DNA of 64,000 bases from Ahaetulla prasina (Eukaryota; Chordata; Lepidosauria; Squamata; Colubridae): the NCBI RefSeq assembly GCF_028640845.1, contig NC_080540.1, positions 234,747,294 to 234,811,293 of the forward strand, given 5' to 3'. Made by a program: the position numbers and the translations under genes. Below are positions 45,783 through 56,009 of the stretch, one piece after another (the first letter of the stretch is position 1; each line of letters begins with the position of its first letter). The notes under the pieces were generated by a model. It was not told where the DNA came from and made no database searches. It saw nothing but the letters and a program-made list of their open reading frames with translations.

Positions 45783-47789
45783 GGGCAAATCTGTACACAA
45801 GACAGGAAACCAATAGATTGGGGTAAAAGAACAGAGGGGAGGTGTGGGTTACCATTGCATGGTCTTGGTTGTTAGGAACTAATAGTACACAGAAGTTCAT
45901 GGAAGGAGGAGAGGGAAAATAGTACCTATCAATAGCTGCTTGCTATTGGTCTTTTTTCACTGAGTCAGCTAAACAATTGTTCCTTGGCCTCTGGAAGCCA
46001 CTGTTCTCCTGGAACTAGGAACTCAGATCAGTTTAGAGAGTAGAATGTTGCGCCTTTGCTTGACATGGGTATAGCTGATCAGGCAAAGTTGTTTGGCTCT
46101 TCTGGTCCATGAATTGCAGTTCAGTAGATCTGTTTCCAGGCTATAGCAAGGTCCTGTTTTGAGATCTAAGGAGGCATCATATTGAACATCATATGTTCAT
46201 CTGCTGGAAGGCTCAGCAGTCTCCTCAGCAGCACTCCCAGCTCAGTGGAGGACTCCACATATCTCTGCTGCTTCATGGTCCCAGTGGTTGAGTTCAAGGA
46301 GACTTGGCTTCAAATGAGTCAAAAAGGTGTTCTCTAAAAATGAAAGTTTTTTGGGGAAATTGAGAACTCAGAGAAGGTTATCAAGCTTTATAGTTCCCCA
46401 CTGAATGACTTCAGCTAGAGATAGAAAGAAATATTCAAAGTGAGTGTTTTTCTTCTCTCTGGGAGGTCAAAAAATATCAGTTTGCCTCATGGGGGTTGTT
46501 TTATGGGGCTTCTAAGCCATCCCTTCACTTAGAGGCAACTTCATAGAAACAGCCTAATTTTGATTTTCTTAACAAATTGTTGTCTCCTTCCCCTTGCACT
46601 TTGATGAGATCAGCAACAGCATGGAGGAGGGGGAGGCAAGTAATGAAATGTGAGGCAAGATGTGTGATACAAAATCCATCCCTTATATAGTTGGAGGCAA
46701 CATTGTCCTGACAGTATGAAAGAGTAGAGTTAGCCTTGTGAAAATGTGTCTCACATTTTATCGTTATGGTGTCTTCATAGTTAGGAATGGTCAACTGTGC
46801 ATTAATGAACTTCACAATCCAATCATCTGTTCCATGGGGTGCTACATGTTTGATCCATCTTCTCACAGGGGAAGTTTTAACTCACAGGCAAATGACATTT
46901 GCAAGATGGGATACCAAGGAGGACAAAGAAGTAAGATTTCTGATAAGCATTTTTTCTATTGTAACCCCAGGTCTGTTCAATTATCCGTTTTTCTTCTGCA
47001 GTCAGTATAAAAAGATGAAATATTACAATTTCAACAGTGAGATTCTCTTATAACAGGCTTAAGAGACGGTAGGTTGATCAAATTTGGGGCTTTATTATAC
47101 CTTACTATTAGTTAGAATCAAATGAAGAATTGCTAATGTTTTTTTGTACCTTCAGCCACTTCATGAAGGAGAACTTATAATTCTACTACCACCTCATGCC
47201 TATTGAAACAGCATTTTGTTTTCAGAGGTGCCACCTACGTTTTCTTGACAATGTTGCCATTTTTTACTTGTTTCTTATTTTAACTCAGATGCTGTCAAAA
47301 GTGCTACAAGCACATTTCCAGGTAAACAGTGTTCATATCATCATTTCTCTTTCAATGATAGGATTCTCTTGACAGATATTGGACCAGAAGTCATGCAGGC
47401 AGGAAATCAAGTACATAAGGCCAAATAAAGTCTGTTTACTGCAAGAATTAGGAAGGCTGTTAAGAAAGAATCCAGTGACTCCCAGGTATAAAACACAAGC
47501 CCAGTTTATAGGAAGATCAATGTTAAATTCTTATGCCTTTTTCTTCTGCCTGTGTAGTACAATGGGCTGGAAGTCATCTACTTTGGAGTAAACTGAATGG
47601 ATGCTACTTATTTCTTGTTACTGTACTATAACTACCTAGTCCTATTTCAGGCCACTTATTTTTGAGGTCAGTTGTGGGAATAGCGTTAGCTTTGACATTT
47701 ACCTTCCAAATATAACTTGCCTTTTAAAATGACTTCTTCTTCTCGTAAAATATCCTGAAAATTCATTGGGACTTGAGATCCTGCTCTGA
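45783..47789. other. non-coding stretch with one 113-aa ORF of unknown meaning
   Basis: Mostly unique-looking. The minus-strand ORF 46525-46866 (113 aa) starts MRRWIKHVAPHGTDDWIVKF and has balanced composition, but no domain I recognise. I leave it uncalled. Confidence 0.35.
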
Positions 47790-47893
47790 TATAATTAATT
47801 AATTATATAATATATATAATTAAATATATTAAATTAAAATCTTATAATATAATATAATTAAAATATAATTATATACACACACATATACACACA
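47790..47893 (+). repeat. AT-rich low-complexity and short (CA)n
   Basis: TAAT/ATAT-rich tract followed by ACACACATATACACACA. Confidence 0.9.
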
Positions 47894-47896
47894 CAT

Positions 47897-48706
47897 CATA
47901 TTTTTCAGACTATAAGATGCACTGTTCCCCCCAAAAAGGGTGGAAATGTCTGTGCATCTTATAGAGTGAATGTTGCCAAAACCCCGCCCATCTGCCAGCC
48001 CTCACCTTCACCATCTGCCTCCCAGCTATTTGCCTCCTTGCAGCAAACAGCAAACAGCCTGGTCAGCCTCAGCACAACCTGTTTTAGCATGAGCAGCTGA
48101 TTGGTGGTTGGATCTGCCTCCTGGAATACTACCAATGAGCTGTCCAGGCTGCCGGGATCACGGCTACCCATCAGTGCTGATGCCACCCATCGTTACTGCC
48201 ATCCCTTTCCACCTCCACGTGCCCCATTTTCAGCCTCCATGCTTCCTGTTTTTTGGCCTCATTTTTGGCCCATTTTTGGCCTCCATGAGTCCTGTTTTCA
48301 GCCCATTCCAGGAGGTTGGAACAACGGTGATCCCTGCAACCTGAAACAGTAATGGAATGCGTGGAGGCAGAAAATGGGGTGCATGGAGGCCAAAAATGGG
48401 GCACGCGGAGGCTGAAAATGGGGCATGCGGAGGTGGAGATGGGTTGCAACACTGATGGGTGGCGATGGCACCAATGGGCGACGGCAATCCCTGCAGCCTG
48501 GAACAGCTGATATTAGTATTCTGGGAGGCAGATCCAACCACCAATCAGCTGCTCATGCTAAATCAGGCTATGCTGAAGCTGACCAGGCTATTTGCTACAA
48601 GGAGGCAAATTGCTGGGAGGCAGATGCAGAATTTTTGTTTCTTGTTTTCCTCCCCAAAAGCTAGGTGTGTCTTATAGCCCAGAGGGTCTTATAGTCCGAA
48701 AAATAA
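47897..48706 (+). mobile_element. long foldback (inverted-arm) DNA element
   Basis: Terminal inverted repeats CATATTTTTCAGACTATAAG and CTTATAGTCCGAAAAATA. The arms (about 47897-48310 and 48350-48706) are complementary over several hundred bases. Examples are AGCTGATTGGTGGTTGGATC (48090s) against GATCCAACCACCAATCAGCT (48530s). The centre holds GCCTCCATG/CATGGAGGC repeats. No transposase is seen. Superfamily is undetermined; a Tc1/mariner-type MITE is one option. Confidence 0.82.
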
Positions 48707-48711
48707 AATAA

Positions 48712-48916
48712 AGCTCTATAAGTCGCACAGACAAGTAAAGTCAATGGGAAAGCCAGATTCATTAACAACTGTGTTACTAATTTAACAACTACAGTGATTT
48801 ACCTAAAAACTTTGGCAAGAAAGGTTATAAAATGGGGCAAAACCTATTTAGCAACTGTCTTGCTTAGCAACAGAAGTTTTGGGCTCAGTTGTGTTAATAA
48901 GTTGATGACTACCTAT
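48712..48916 (-). mobile_element. Tigger-like MITE, partial
   Basis: Carries AAGTCAATGGGAAAGCCAGA, TTTAGCAACTGTCTTGC and the right end TTGATGACTACCTATA. The left end is cut where the foldback element ends. Confidence 0.75.
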
Positions 48917-48965
48917 ATTTAAACTCCTAACTCTCTTTTATATAAATTTGATGTATCATCTAATG

Positions 48966-49225
48966 CAGTGGTGAAATCCAAATTTTGTTACTACCGGTTC
49001 ACTGGGCGTGGTTTGGTGGGCATGGTGTGGTTTGGTGGGTGTGGCAGGGGAAGGATATTGCAAAATCCCCATTCCCACCCACTTCTGGGGGAAAGATATT
49101 GCAAAATCTCCATTCCCACCCCATTCTGGGCCAGCCAGAGGTGATATTTGCCGGTTCTCTGAACTGCTCAAAATTTCCGCTACCGGTTCTTTAGAACCTG
49201 TGAGAACCTGCTGGATTTAACCCTG
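48966..49225 (+). mobile_element. hAT-type MITE, family 1, perfect target duplication
   Basis: CAGTGGTGAAATCC to GGATTTAACCCTG, flanked by perfect ATCTAATG (48958-48965 and 49226-49233). Confidence 0.95.
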
Positions 49226-49233
49226 ATCTAATG

Positions 49234-49808
49234 TCCCATCATATAGAAGATCAGAAAATTCTGTATCGTAGTGATTGGTTAATGTTGTTCCATGAATAAA
49301 GCTATGCTAGATAGATAGTTAATGTTTCTAAAAGTGCCTATGTCAAAGAAAATGGATATTGCAATGATAGACTAGAGATGAAGAGAACATTTATCTTATT
49401 ATAACAATGGGGTGCTCTCAGCTTTATGGAAGATGTCACAAAACAGCTTTGTATCAGGTTGAGGAACGTTTTATTTCAAAGCCAGAGCCAGACTCTCTAC
49501 TCATTGTTGTCTTGGAGTCTAAGTGGGTAATCTTTTGTTTGTGTTACATTCTCAACTTTGTAACCAGTGTTTGCTTAATAAAAATCAATATCAATCTCCC
49601 TTTGTAAAATGGGACAATCTTTTTTAGCTTATCTTTCAAATAGAAGTTAGAAGAAAATTCTCCATTCTGTGGAGGAATTCTTCCATTCTTCTATACAAAT
49701 ATTTAATTCCCTGATTATAAGTTATGTTAATTACATCCCACCTTGTCCTTTTTAACGTGATCTGTGCAGGAGAACAGATGCTTGGATTTGTACTATTTCT
49801 GAATATTA
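49234..49808. other. non-coding stretch, nothing recognised
   Basis: AT-rich, with no supported feature. Confidence 0.35.
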
Positions 49809-49984
49809 CTTTATATCGGGGTGAAATCCAGCAGGTTCTGACAGGTTCTGGAAAACCGGTAATGGAAATTTTGAGTAGTTCGGAGAACCAGCAAATACCT
49901 CCTCTGGCTGGTCCCAGAGTGGGATGGGAATGGAGATTTTGTAATATCCTTCCCCCAGGAGTGGGAAAGAATGGTGATTTTGCC

Positions 49985-51449
49985 GTATCCGTGGCAGCTC
50001 CCCCGGCACCTGGAGGAAGCTGTCTATCTAGACCCGTTCCAGTCCGGCTTCCGACCCGGTTACAGCACGGAGACGGCTTTGGTCGCGTTGGTGGATGACC
50101 TCTGGAGGGCCAGGGACAGGGGTTGTTCCTCTGCCTTGGTCCTATTAGATCTCTCAGCGGCTTTTGATACCATCGACCATGGTATCTTGCTGCGCCGGTT
50201 GGAGGGATTGGGAGTGGGAGGCACCGTTTATCGGTGGTTCTCCTCCTATCTCTCTGACCGGTCGCAGACGGTGTTGACAGGGGGGCAGAGGTCTCCACGA
50301 GGCGCCTCACTTGTGGGGTGCCTCAAGGGTCGATTCTCTCGCCTACCCTGTTCAACATCTACATGAAGCCGCTGGGTGAGGTCATCAGTGGTTTCGGGGT
50401 GAGTTATCATCTGTACGCTGATGATACTCAGCTGTACTTTTCCACCCCGGACCACCCCAACGAAGCGGTTGAAGTGCTGTCCCGGTGCCTGGAAGCTGTA
50501 CGGGTCTGGATGGGGAGAAACAGACTAAAGCTCAATCCCTCCAAGACGGAGTGGCTGTGGATGCCGGCACTGTACAGTCAGCTGCATCCGCAGCTGACTG
50601 TTGAAGCAGTTAGTGGCCCCGAAGGAGGTGGTTTGCAACTTGGGCGTCCTCCTGGATGGACGGCTGTCCTTTGATGAACATCTGGCGGCCGTCTCCAGGA
50701 GGGCCTTTTACCAAGTCCGCTTGGTCCGCCAGTTGCGTCCCTTCCTTGACCGGGATGCCTTATGCACAGTCACTCACGCTCTGGTTACGTCTCGGTTGGA
50801 TTACTGCAATGCTCTCTACATGGGGCTGCCTTGAGGTGCACCCGAGGCTGCAGTTAGTCCAGAATGCGGCTGCGCTGAGTAGTAATGGGAGCCGCTGTGG
50901 CTCCCACGTAACACCACTGCTCCGTAGTCTGCACTGGCTTCCTGTGGTCTTCGGTGCGCTTCAAGATTTTGGTTACCACCTTTAAAGCGCCCATGGCTTA
51001 GGACCCGGTACTTACGAGACCGCCTGCTGTTACCCTATGCCTCCCACCGACCTGTACGCCTCATAGAGAGGGTCTCCTCAGGTGCCGTCCGCCAAACAGT
51101 GTCGGCTGGCGGCCCCAGGGTAGGGCCTTCTGTGGGAGCATCGACGCCTGGAATGAACTCCCCCCTGGCCTACGTCAAGTGCCTGATCTTCGGACCTTCC
51201 GTCGTGAGCTAAAAACATACTTATTTATTCAAGCGGGACTGGCATAATAGTTTGATTTTAAATTGGGGTTTTATTAATATTCTTAAATATTTTAAATTAA
51301 ATTTTAATTATTAGCCGTTTTTGTAATTTTGCTATGTTTTAATCTGTTTTAATTGTACATATTTTGTATTTTATCTCCGGCTGTACACCGCCCTGAGTCC
51401 TTCGGGAGAAGGGCGGTATAAAAATTCAATAAATAATAATAATAAAAAA
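49985..51449 (+). mobile_element. L2 LINE, reverse-transcriptase to 3' end
   Basis: Frames in succession. The first (about 49985-50340) has the polymerase fingers and palm (FRPGYSTETALVALVDDL, SAAFDTIDHGILL). The second (50318-50674) has the catalytic YADD (50414-50425) and LKLNPSKTEWLWMP. The third (50601-50834) has LVTSRLDYCNALYMGLP. The hairpin is at 51388-51416, then an A-rich tail. Frameshifts between the parts make it inactive. The 5' half (endonuclease) is absent. It is the best-preserved L2 in the window. Confidence 0.94.
50414..50425 (+). other. YADD catalytic box of the L2 reverse transcriptase
   Basis: TACGCTGATGAT reads Tyr-Ala-Asp-Asp in the frame 50318-50674. The two aspartates hold the catalytic metals in LINE reverse transcriptases. 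Confidence 0.9.
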
Positions 51450-52205
51450 ATAATCCTTCTCCTGCCACGCCCACCAAGCCACGCCCACAGAACCGGTAGT
51501 AAAAAAAATTGGATTTTACCACGGCTTTATATATATATGGTACAATGGAATTATGTGGATTGGTATCAATAGGCTCCTTTAATCTGTCAGAAACACTTAC
51601 TTTTCCTTGTTCTTTCCTCAGGATAACTCTTACACTTTTAAAGGTTGCCATTAGGGAGTTTTAAATTCCTAGGAATAAGGACCGGTTATTGTTAATAGCA
51701 TTCGTTTAGCATTCATTTAGAAAGAGGGTTTTCAGGAATGTTGTCCCTCAGAAGTAAAATGCAAACTGATTGATTGATCATGTGCTATCAAGTTGTTTTT
51801 AACTCCTTGCAACCACAAAGATTGATTTTCTCCAGGGCGATCTATCCCAAAGCTGTTCTTTCAAAATTCCCAACAGTGCACTCATCACCATTGTAACTGA
51901 ATCCATCTACCTTGTTGGTAATGTCCTTTTCCTCTCTTCCCTTCCACTTTTCCCAGCATTAAAGCTTTTTCCAGACACCTGAGTCCTCACGTGATGTGTC
52001 CAAAGTAGGACAAAGTAGGACGATCATTTGTGTCTGGCATGAAAACTCTGTGTCGATTTGTTTAATGACCCATTGCTTTGTTTTCTTGGCTGACCATGGT
52101 ATTCTCAGGAGTCTCCTTCAGCATAAAAGTTTTTAAAAATGTCAATTCTGAACAGTTCTGATCTTTGTAATCATCATGTCTGAATATCTTTCGAAGGCTT
52201 CCATG

Positions 52206-52770
52206 CAGCGGTGGGATTCAAAATATTTTACTAAGTTTCGCCGCGAACTTAAAACTTATTTATTTCGTATGGCTGGACTAGCCTGATTTTTATTTTTATT
52301 GGATGGGTTTTTAAAATTTTGTGATTTTATGGGGGAGTACGTTTTTTAACATTTTGGGCATTTAAATTAGTTTTATAAGGGATGTTTTTAATTATTGTGT
52401 GTATTTATATTTTATCTGCCTGTTCACCGCCCTGAGTCCTTCGGGAGAAGGGCGGTATACAAATTAAAATATTATTATTATTATTATTATTATTATTACT
52501 ACTGGTTCTGTGGGCATGTCTTGGTGGGCGTGGTCAGGGGTGTGTGACAGGCATGACTCTGCCTCCTTTATCTCCCTGGGAGCAAAAACAGCCCATGGGG
52601 GGGTGCATCACCCCCTGTGCCCCGTTTTGGGCCTAGGAACCCTCCCTGAAACCACCTGGGAGTCAAAATGGGGTGCGTGGGGATTACTGGAAGGGGCAGA
52701 GCAGGAAGGGGCAGGGCCAGCCAGCATTTTAACTACCGGTTTGCCTGAAACAGCCTGAATCCCATCACTG
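52206..52770 (+). mobile_element. hAT-type MITE, family 1, split by L2
   Basis: CAGCGGTGGGATTC at the left and GAATCCCATCACTG at the right. Flanking CTTCCATG (52198-52205) and CTTTTATG (52771-52778) match at 6 of 8. The L2 tail joins back into ACTACTGGTTCTGTGGGC, the usual family 1 left region. Confidence 0.85.
52233..52498 (+). mobile_element. L2 LINE 3' end inside a MITE
   Basis: TTTCGCCGCGAACTTAAAAC matches the end of L2 ORF2. The hairpin is at 52427-52455, then a (TTA)n tail (52470-52498). Confidence 0.9.
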
Positions 52771-53070
52771 CTTTTATGGCTGTTTTACCAAGTGCTAGGC
52801 TGTGGCCTATTTCTTGACTGCTGGTGCCTTTATTGCTGATGGTTGATCCTAAAAGGTAGAAGGTATCCACTAGTTTGATATGTTTATTGCCAATTCTAAA
52901 GCTAGTTGTTTCTACTTGTATTGTTTGTTTGATATTTATATTTAAGTCTCATCCTGGTTTTTTTTCCCCACTTTACTCCTTAACTTTTATTACTAGTGCT
53001 TACAATCGTCTGCATTTTCAGATATGAAGGTAGTGTCATCAACATATCAATTCCTCACTATTAGCTAGAC

Positions 53071-53191
53071 CAGGGGTCTCCAAGCTTAGTAACTTTAAGG
53101 CTTGTCGACTTCAACTCCCAGCAAAGCTGGCTGAGGAACTCTGGGAGTTGAAGTCCACAAGCCTTAAAGTTACTAAGCTTGGAAACCCCTG
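53071..53191 (+). mobile_element. hAT-type MITE, family 2
   Basis: CAGGGGTCTCCAAGCTTAG faces CTAAGCTTGGAAACCCCTG. Flanking AGCTAGAC (53063-53070) and AGCTAAAC (53192-53199) match at 7 of 8. Confidence 0.93.
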
Positions 53192-53199
53192 AGCTAAAC

Positions 53200-53433
53200 T
53201 GTTTGAGACTGCTGGGAGCTTTGTTTCAGAAACATTTGGAACTTCATAAGTAAACCATCCCTGATTTGATGAAAGTAGGGATCCATGCAATGGGAAAATA
53301 AGGGGGAAATGAAATAAAGGAAAATAGAAGGATGGGATTATGTATATGTAACTACGTGAGCTAGTGTATAGGCAAATATATAGATTATCTCAAAATATTT
53401 CACCTCCTGAAGGAAAAGACAAACTAATCTTTT
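53200..53433. other. short non-coding stretch
   Basis: No supported feature. Confidence 0.35.
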
Positions 53434-54090
53434 AGAATAGAATAGAATTTTTTTTATTGGCCAAGTGTGATTGGACACACAAGGAATTTGTCTTGGTGCG
53501 TATGCTCTCAGTGTACATAAAAGAAAAGATACCTTCATCAAGGTACAACATTTACAACACAAATGATGGTCAATATATCAATATAAATCATAAGGATTGC
53601 CAGCAACAAAGTTACATTTATACAGTCATAAGTGGAAAAAGATTGGTGATGGGAACGATGAGAAGATTAATAGTAGTGCAGATTTAGTAAATAGTTTGAC
53701 AGTGTTGAGGGAATTATTTGTTTAGCAGAGTGATGGCCTTCGGGAAAAAACTGTTCTTGTGTCTAGTTGTTCTGTTGTGCAGTGCTCTATAGCGTCATTT
53801 TGAGGGTAGGAGTTGAAACAGTTTATGTCCTGGATATGAGGGATCTGTAAATATTTTCACGGCCCTCTGCTTGATTCGTGCAGTATACAAGTCCTCAATG
53901 GAAGGCAGGTTGGTAGCAATTATTTTTTCTGCAGTTCTAATTATCCTCTGAAGTCTGTGTCTTTCTTGTTGGGTTGCAGAACCGAACCAGACAGTTATAG
54001 AGGTGCAAATGACAGACTCAATAATTCCTCTGTAGAACTGAATCAGCAGCTCCTTGGGCAGTTTGAGCTGTTTCCATTTAAAACACAAAC
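53434..54090 (-). mobile_element. L3-like (CR1-group) LINE 3' end with AATAG tail
   Basis: The minus frame 53795-54088 encodes IIESVICTSITVWFG and LQRIIRTAEKIIATNLPS, the region after the palm in CR1/L3/Rex-type polymerases. The 3' end (CCAATCACACTTGGCCAATA on minus) leads into AATAG units at 53434-53448. The family differs from the CR1 at 40361, yet has the same kind of tail. Confidence 0.85.
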
Positions 54091-54117
54091 CAGAATGAAG
54101 TCCTGAATGAAGGAACC

Positions 54118-54642
54118 TGTTGTGTCTGTGCCCCCCGAGCTGGGCCTCCTGCCAGAAAGTGACTTGGAAAGTGAGGGGGAAGAGCCATCAGGACTTACCT
54201 CGGGAGCACCGGCTTTCCTGGCTCAGCTCCAGGAGCCAGAAACAGGCCAGGTGAAAGAGATAACGAGCCCTCCGTCTCCTGACTCTTTCCCCTCCACCAG
54301 GCCATGCCTTCAGACCCAGCTGATGGCAATCAGGCTTGGTTGGACCCTAGGTTTCGTAGGCAGGAGAGAAGGAAACAACAGAAGCAGGGGTGGGGCAGGC
54401 CTAGGAAGTGCTGAGTCATGGAGCCATACCCCACAGGATATAAAGGCAGCCAGAGCTGCTGTGCCTCTTTGTAGCAGGCAAATCAACTGATTAACTAAGA
54501 GCTGAAGTTTGTTCCTGGGTGACTCATAGGCGTCGAGGGAGATAACAGAGACACTTGGCAGACACTCGCTATTTTGCTGCCAGAGCTGATAGTGCCGGCT
54601 AATTAAGCCATCACTTAGATGGAGGTGAAGGAGGACAGAACA
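54118..54642 (+). mobile_element. solo LTR, family T copy 2 (5-bp target duplication)
   Basis: Starts TGTTGTGTCTG and ends GAGGACAGAACA, flanked by perfect GAACC (54113-54117 and 54643-54647). A promoter-like block, CTGAGTCATGGAGCC...GATATAAAGGC (about 54411-54444), is shared with copy 3. The first part holds an open frame (54107-54490) in phase +1 from the LTR start, containing LPESDLESEGEEP and LQEPETGQ. No internal retroviral sequence is attached. Confidence 0.9.
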
Positions 54643-54689
54643 GAACCAGAATGGGTCCTTCTGCATCTGAGAACAGCGTCTTAATTTAT

Positions 54690-54766
54690 GGAGTATTTCA
54701 ATTTCAAATCTTTATTGTCAGCGCACAACATATGTACAATAAGATTGGTTGAGCTCCCTCAGTGCA
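54690..54766 (-). mobile_element. LINE 3' tip, L3-like relative
   Basis: CTTTATTGTCAGCGCACAAC and GATTGGTTGAGCTCCCTCAG resemble the 3' end of a family related to 53434-54090. Only the tip is present. Confidence 0.5.
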
Positions 54767-55484
54767 CACACACACACCCCACAACACAATACAACTCACA
54801 GGGAATTGGATTGGCTCTGTGGAGAAGAGCAGAACAATACCCTCATCTGCTATCTGCCCTCTGAAGCTAAGCCTGCATGTTCATGAGAAAGCTGGGGCTT
54901 TCATGGTGGATATGTGTATAAAAAGGATGGCATGGTCAAGTATTTTATCACTGTTATGTCTTCTATGATGCTCAAGTTTCTACGAAGAAACATATGACAT
55001 GATGTAGACTTGTAGCCGTTGCTTCAGTCAAAAGGAAAATCAAGCTGAATTAATTGCTTTCCCAAAATGCCTGTACCTCTGATAGCTCAGTCTGTGAACT
55101 CTATGTGTGAATGCATTTACACTTTGCAAAAATTGTGGCAAGGAGGAGGAAATGTAGGCGAGTGTTCATTCACATTGATTTCTTTACCATTTGGTATTCA
55201 AAGTTCAATTGCTGTGCGATACACAGGCCACTTCCCTGCTGGAAACAAAGGCACAAACTCTCCATATACATATAGATATATTCTTATTTGTAGCTAAGCC
55301 ACCTGCTGAGAGGACAAAGGCTGCTTTTGGTCTTCAGCTCCCTCTGAAGAATTCCCAAACTGTGCGATGATTCCCTCCCTGCCCACTCCTTTCTCTCCCA
55401 TTCTCCCTTTGCTGTTTCTTAAGGGTCAAAGAGAACACACTACAAAAAGGCAGAGGAGGGGGGGGGGAGAAAAGATATTAAAGA
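54767..55484. other. non-coding stretch, nothing recognised
   Basis: Unique-looking sequence with no supported feature. Confidence 0.35.
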
Positions 55485-55650
55485 TCAATGCTTTCTTCCC
55501 CTGCAGTGCCAGCCTCGGTTGAGAAATGAATATGAAGATGACTATAAATAAAAGATAAAAGATGATGTGGCATTTGGAGTAAAATATTAACACCCAGCAC
55601 AATGTGATGGATCAAAGTCCAACCAAATTAACCCCCTGGGATAAACACAG
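55485..55650 (+). repeat. unclassified dispersed repeat, copy 2
   Basis: Partner of 41690-41880, same orientation, about 13.8 kb away. The core ACTATAAATAAAAGATAAAAGATGAT is shared nearly unchanged. Confidence 0.8.
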
Positions 55651-55828
55651 GCCGTGTTTATGTTGGATTTGAGAAATGAAGATCTCTCTTTCTCTTTCTC
55701 CTCTCTCTCTTGTTAATCCTGTGTGTACACACACACACACCGGGGGGGGGGGGACAGGAGCCATGAAATTGGGATGAGAGGCTGGAGTTTCTCAATGAGA
55801 TACTCTGTTCTTGGGTTCTAAGTGATGC
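55651..55828. other. low-complexity stretch
   Basis: Pyrimidine tract (55681-55710), then a short (CA)n and a run of about 13 G (55741-55753). Confidence 0.6.
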
Positions 55829-55836
55829 CACCAGAT

Positions 55837-56001
55837 CAATAGTGGGATTCAAATCCCGTCGCTGCTGGTTCACTTGTGGGCACACGGGCCGCTTCTGCGC
55901 ATGCGGAGAAGCTTCTGTGCATACACAGAGACATCCAGGTGGGTGGGGGGAGTATCCCACCACCGCTATTGGTTCGCCCGATCCAGGGCAACCCACCACT
56001 G
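55837..56001 (+). mobile_element. hAT-type MITE, family 1, perfect target duplication
   Basis: CAATAGTGGGATTC to CAACCCACCACTG, flanked by perfect CACCAGAT (55829-55836 and 56002-56009). The interior has GCGCATGCG motifs as in 38697-38960. Confidence 0.93.
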
Positions 56002-56009
56002 CACCAGAT

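Larger units (their letters stand above)
49817..51524 (-). mobile_element. hAT-type MITE, family 1, split by L2
   Basis: Left arm 49817-49984 (CGGGGTGAAATCC) and right arm about 51450-51524 (ending GGATTTTACCACGG). Perfect CTTTATAT flanks both sides (49809-49816 and 51525-51532). The perfect outer duplication proves the MITE was whole before the L2 entered. Confidence 0.93.
51764..53060 (-). mobile_element. RTE/BovB LINE C-terminal region, interrupted
   Basis: Read on minus, degraded frames give a FYLLGSTISNKGTSSQEIG-like block (about 52800-52870) and, past the insert, RRLLRIPWSAKKTKQWVIKQ (about 52055-52115). These match the BovB region after the polymerase. The 3' end is near 51764. A family 1 hAT MITE carrying an L2 fragment (52206-52770) sits inside it. 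Confidence 0.8.

Noticed and set aside
48101..48544. Overlapping ORFs with Pro/His-rich peptides on both strands
   Set aside because: They mirror each other because the region is the inverted-arm foldback element.
49636..50310. 224-aa minus-strand ORF, the longest in the window
   Set aside because: It is antisense to the L2 polymerase and crosses the MITE boundary. The plus strand carries the real polymerase motifs.
54310..54666. 118-aa minus-strand ORF
   Set aside because: Antisense to the solo LTR; no independent evidence of coding.
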